Positions 13,648 through 13,701 of a DNA stretch of 13,701 nt are shown here, piece by piece. The translations under genes were made by a program, and so were the position numbers. Within the stretch, counting starts at the first letter, position 1. Each line of letters opens with the position of its first letter. The stretch lies in NCBI GenBank assembly GCA_944390615.1, contig CALXRJ010000121.1, positions 1 to 13,701 of the forward strand, in the 5' to 3' direction. The notes beneath the pieces were generated by a model that saw nothing but the letters and a program-made list of their open reading frames with translations, was not told the DNA's origin and ran no database searches. This DNA comes from an uncultured Clostridia bacterium. GTDB taxonomy: Bacteria > Bacillota > Clostridia > TANB77 > CAG-508.

Positions 13648-13701
13648 ATGAAAAGATTTGATTATTCATTTTTAGATAATGGATTATTGCCAGCTAATTT
13701 A
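13648..13701 (+). CDS. N-terminus of a probable Fic-family protein (3' partial)
   Basis: The first 18 codons encode MKRFDYSFLDNGLLPANL. This matches the N-terminal 'F-D-Y-S-F-L-x-N-G-x-x-P-A' pattern that I associate with Fic-domain proteins (AMP transferases and relatives). The catalytic HxFx(D/E)GNGR motif is beyond the window, so activity cannot be judged. AAAGAAGG lies 6 nt before ATG 13648. The dense heptamer array upstream suggests tight repression, which would fit a Fic protein with toxic or stress-linked activity, but this is inference. Confidence 0.6.
   Translation, partial: MKRFDYSFLDNGLLPANL

Noticed and set aside
1..13701. CRISPR arrays, insertion sequences, prophage parts, tRNA or rRNA genes
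   Set aside because: I saw no regular repeat-spacer pattern, transposase, integrase or tRNA-like cloverleaf anywhere in the window.

Overview
The window is a low-GC Firmicutes-type chromosome segment, most likely from an anaerobic, spore-forming Clostridia relative. The grounds are strong AT bias, AGGAGG ribosome binding sites, AGA/AGG as the main arginine codons, a TSCPD-domain protein, a SpoVD/PBP2B-type transpeptidase, a single-domain sortase and a comM-dprA-yraN cluster. Species cannot be named from the sequence alone.

Layout. 1-1049 (+): the tail of an unidentified gene, then a membrane-anchored extracytoplasmic protein joined by an ATGA overlap. 1207-2445 (-): an HtrA/DegP serine protease with an operator-like octamer pair upstream of its promoter and a near-copy after its stop. 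2461-3145: a long AT-rich gap with a strong sigma-A-type promoter about 450 nt before the TSCPD gene (3146-3403, +). 3462-5369 (-): the penicillin-binding transpeptidase. 5524-9292 (+): a compact cluster of comM (helicase acting on recombination intermediates), dprA (RecA loader), yraN (RecB-like nuclease fold) and rsmA (16S rRNA dimethyltransferase). 9405-10124 (+): a sortase. 10176-10412 (-): a small XRE-type regulator. 10630-13490 (+): two different FAD-dependent oxidoreductases in tandem. 13648-13701 (+): the first codons of a probable Fic protein, preceded by an array of seven heptamer sites about 21 bp apart.

The main observation concerns decoding. Three otherwise intact and well-conserved genes (comM, rsmA, and a COG2509-type FAD dehydrogenase) are each broken by +1 frameshifts, five in total: three in comM and one in each of the others. 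Every break lies exactly at an in-frame CGG codon. In every case, reading CGGN as one four-base unit, or skipping the C and reading GGN as glycine, restores the family sequence; glycine is what the family has at four of the five sites. In about 3,960 codons of coding sequence I found no in-frame CGG used as an ordinary arginine codon, whereas the trinucleotide CGG occurs out of frame in coding sequence about 14 times. The pattern suggests that CGG is not a normal sense codon in this organism and works as a +1 recoding signal, perhaps through quadruplet decoding by an unusual tRNA. A systematic sequence error that inserts C before GG is the competing explanation and can be tested directly in the reads.

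Secondary points: yraN has no ATG, GTG or TTG start and appears to begin at ATC. There is also candidate regulatory architecture at htrA (TTTTCACA octamers and a 13-bp inverted repeat), at the XRE gene (a 16-bp palindrome by its -10) and upstream of the Fic gene.
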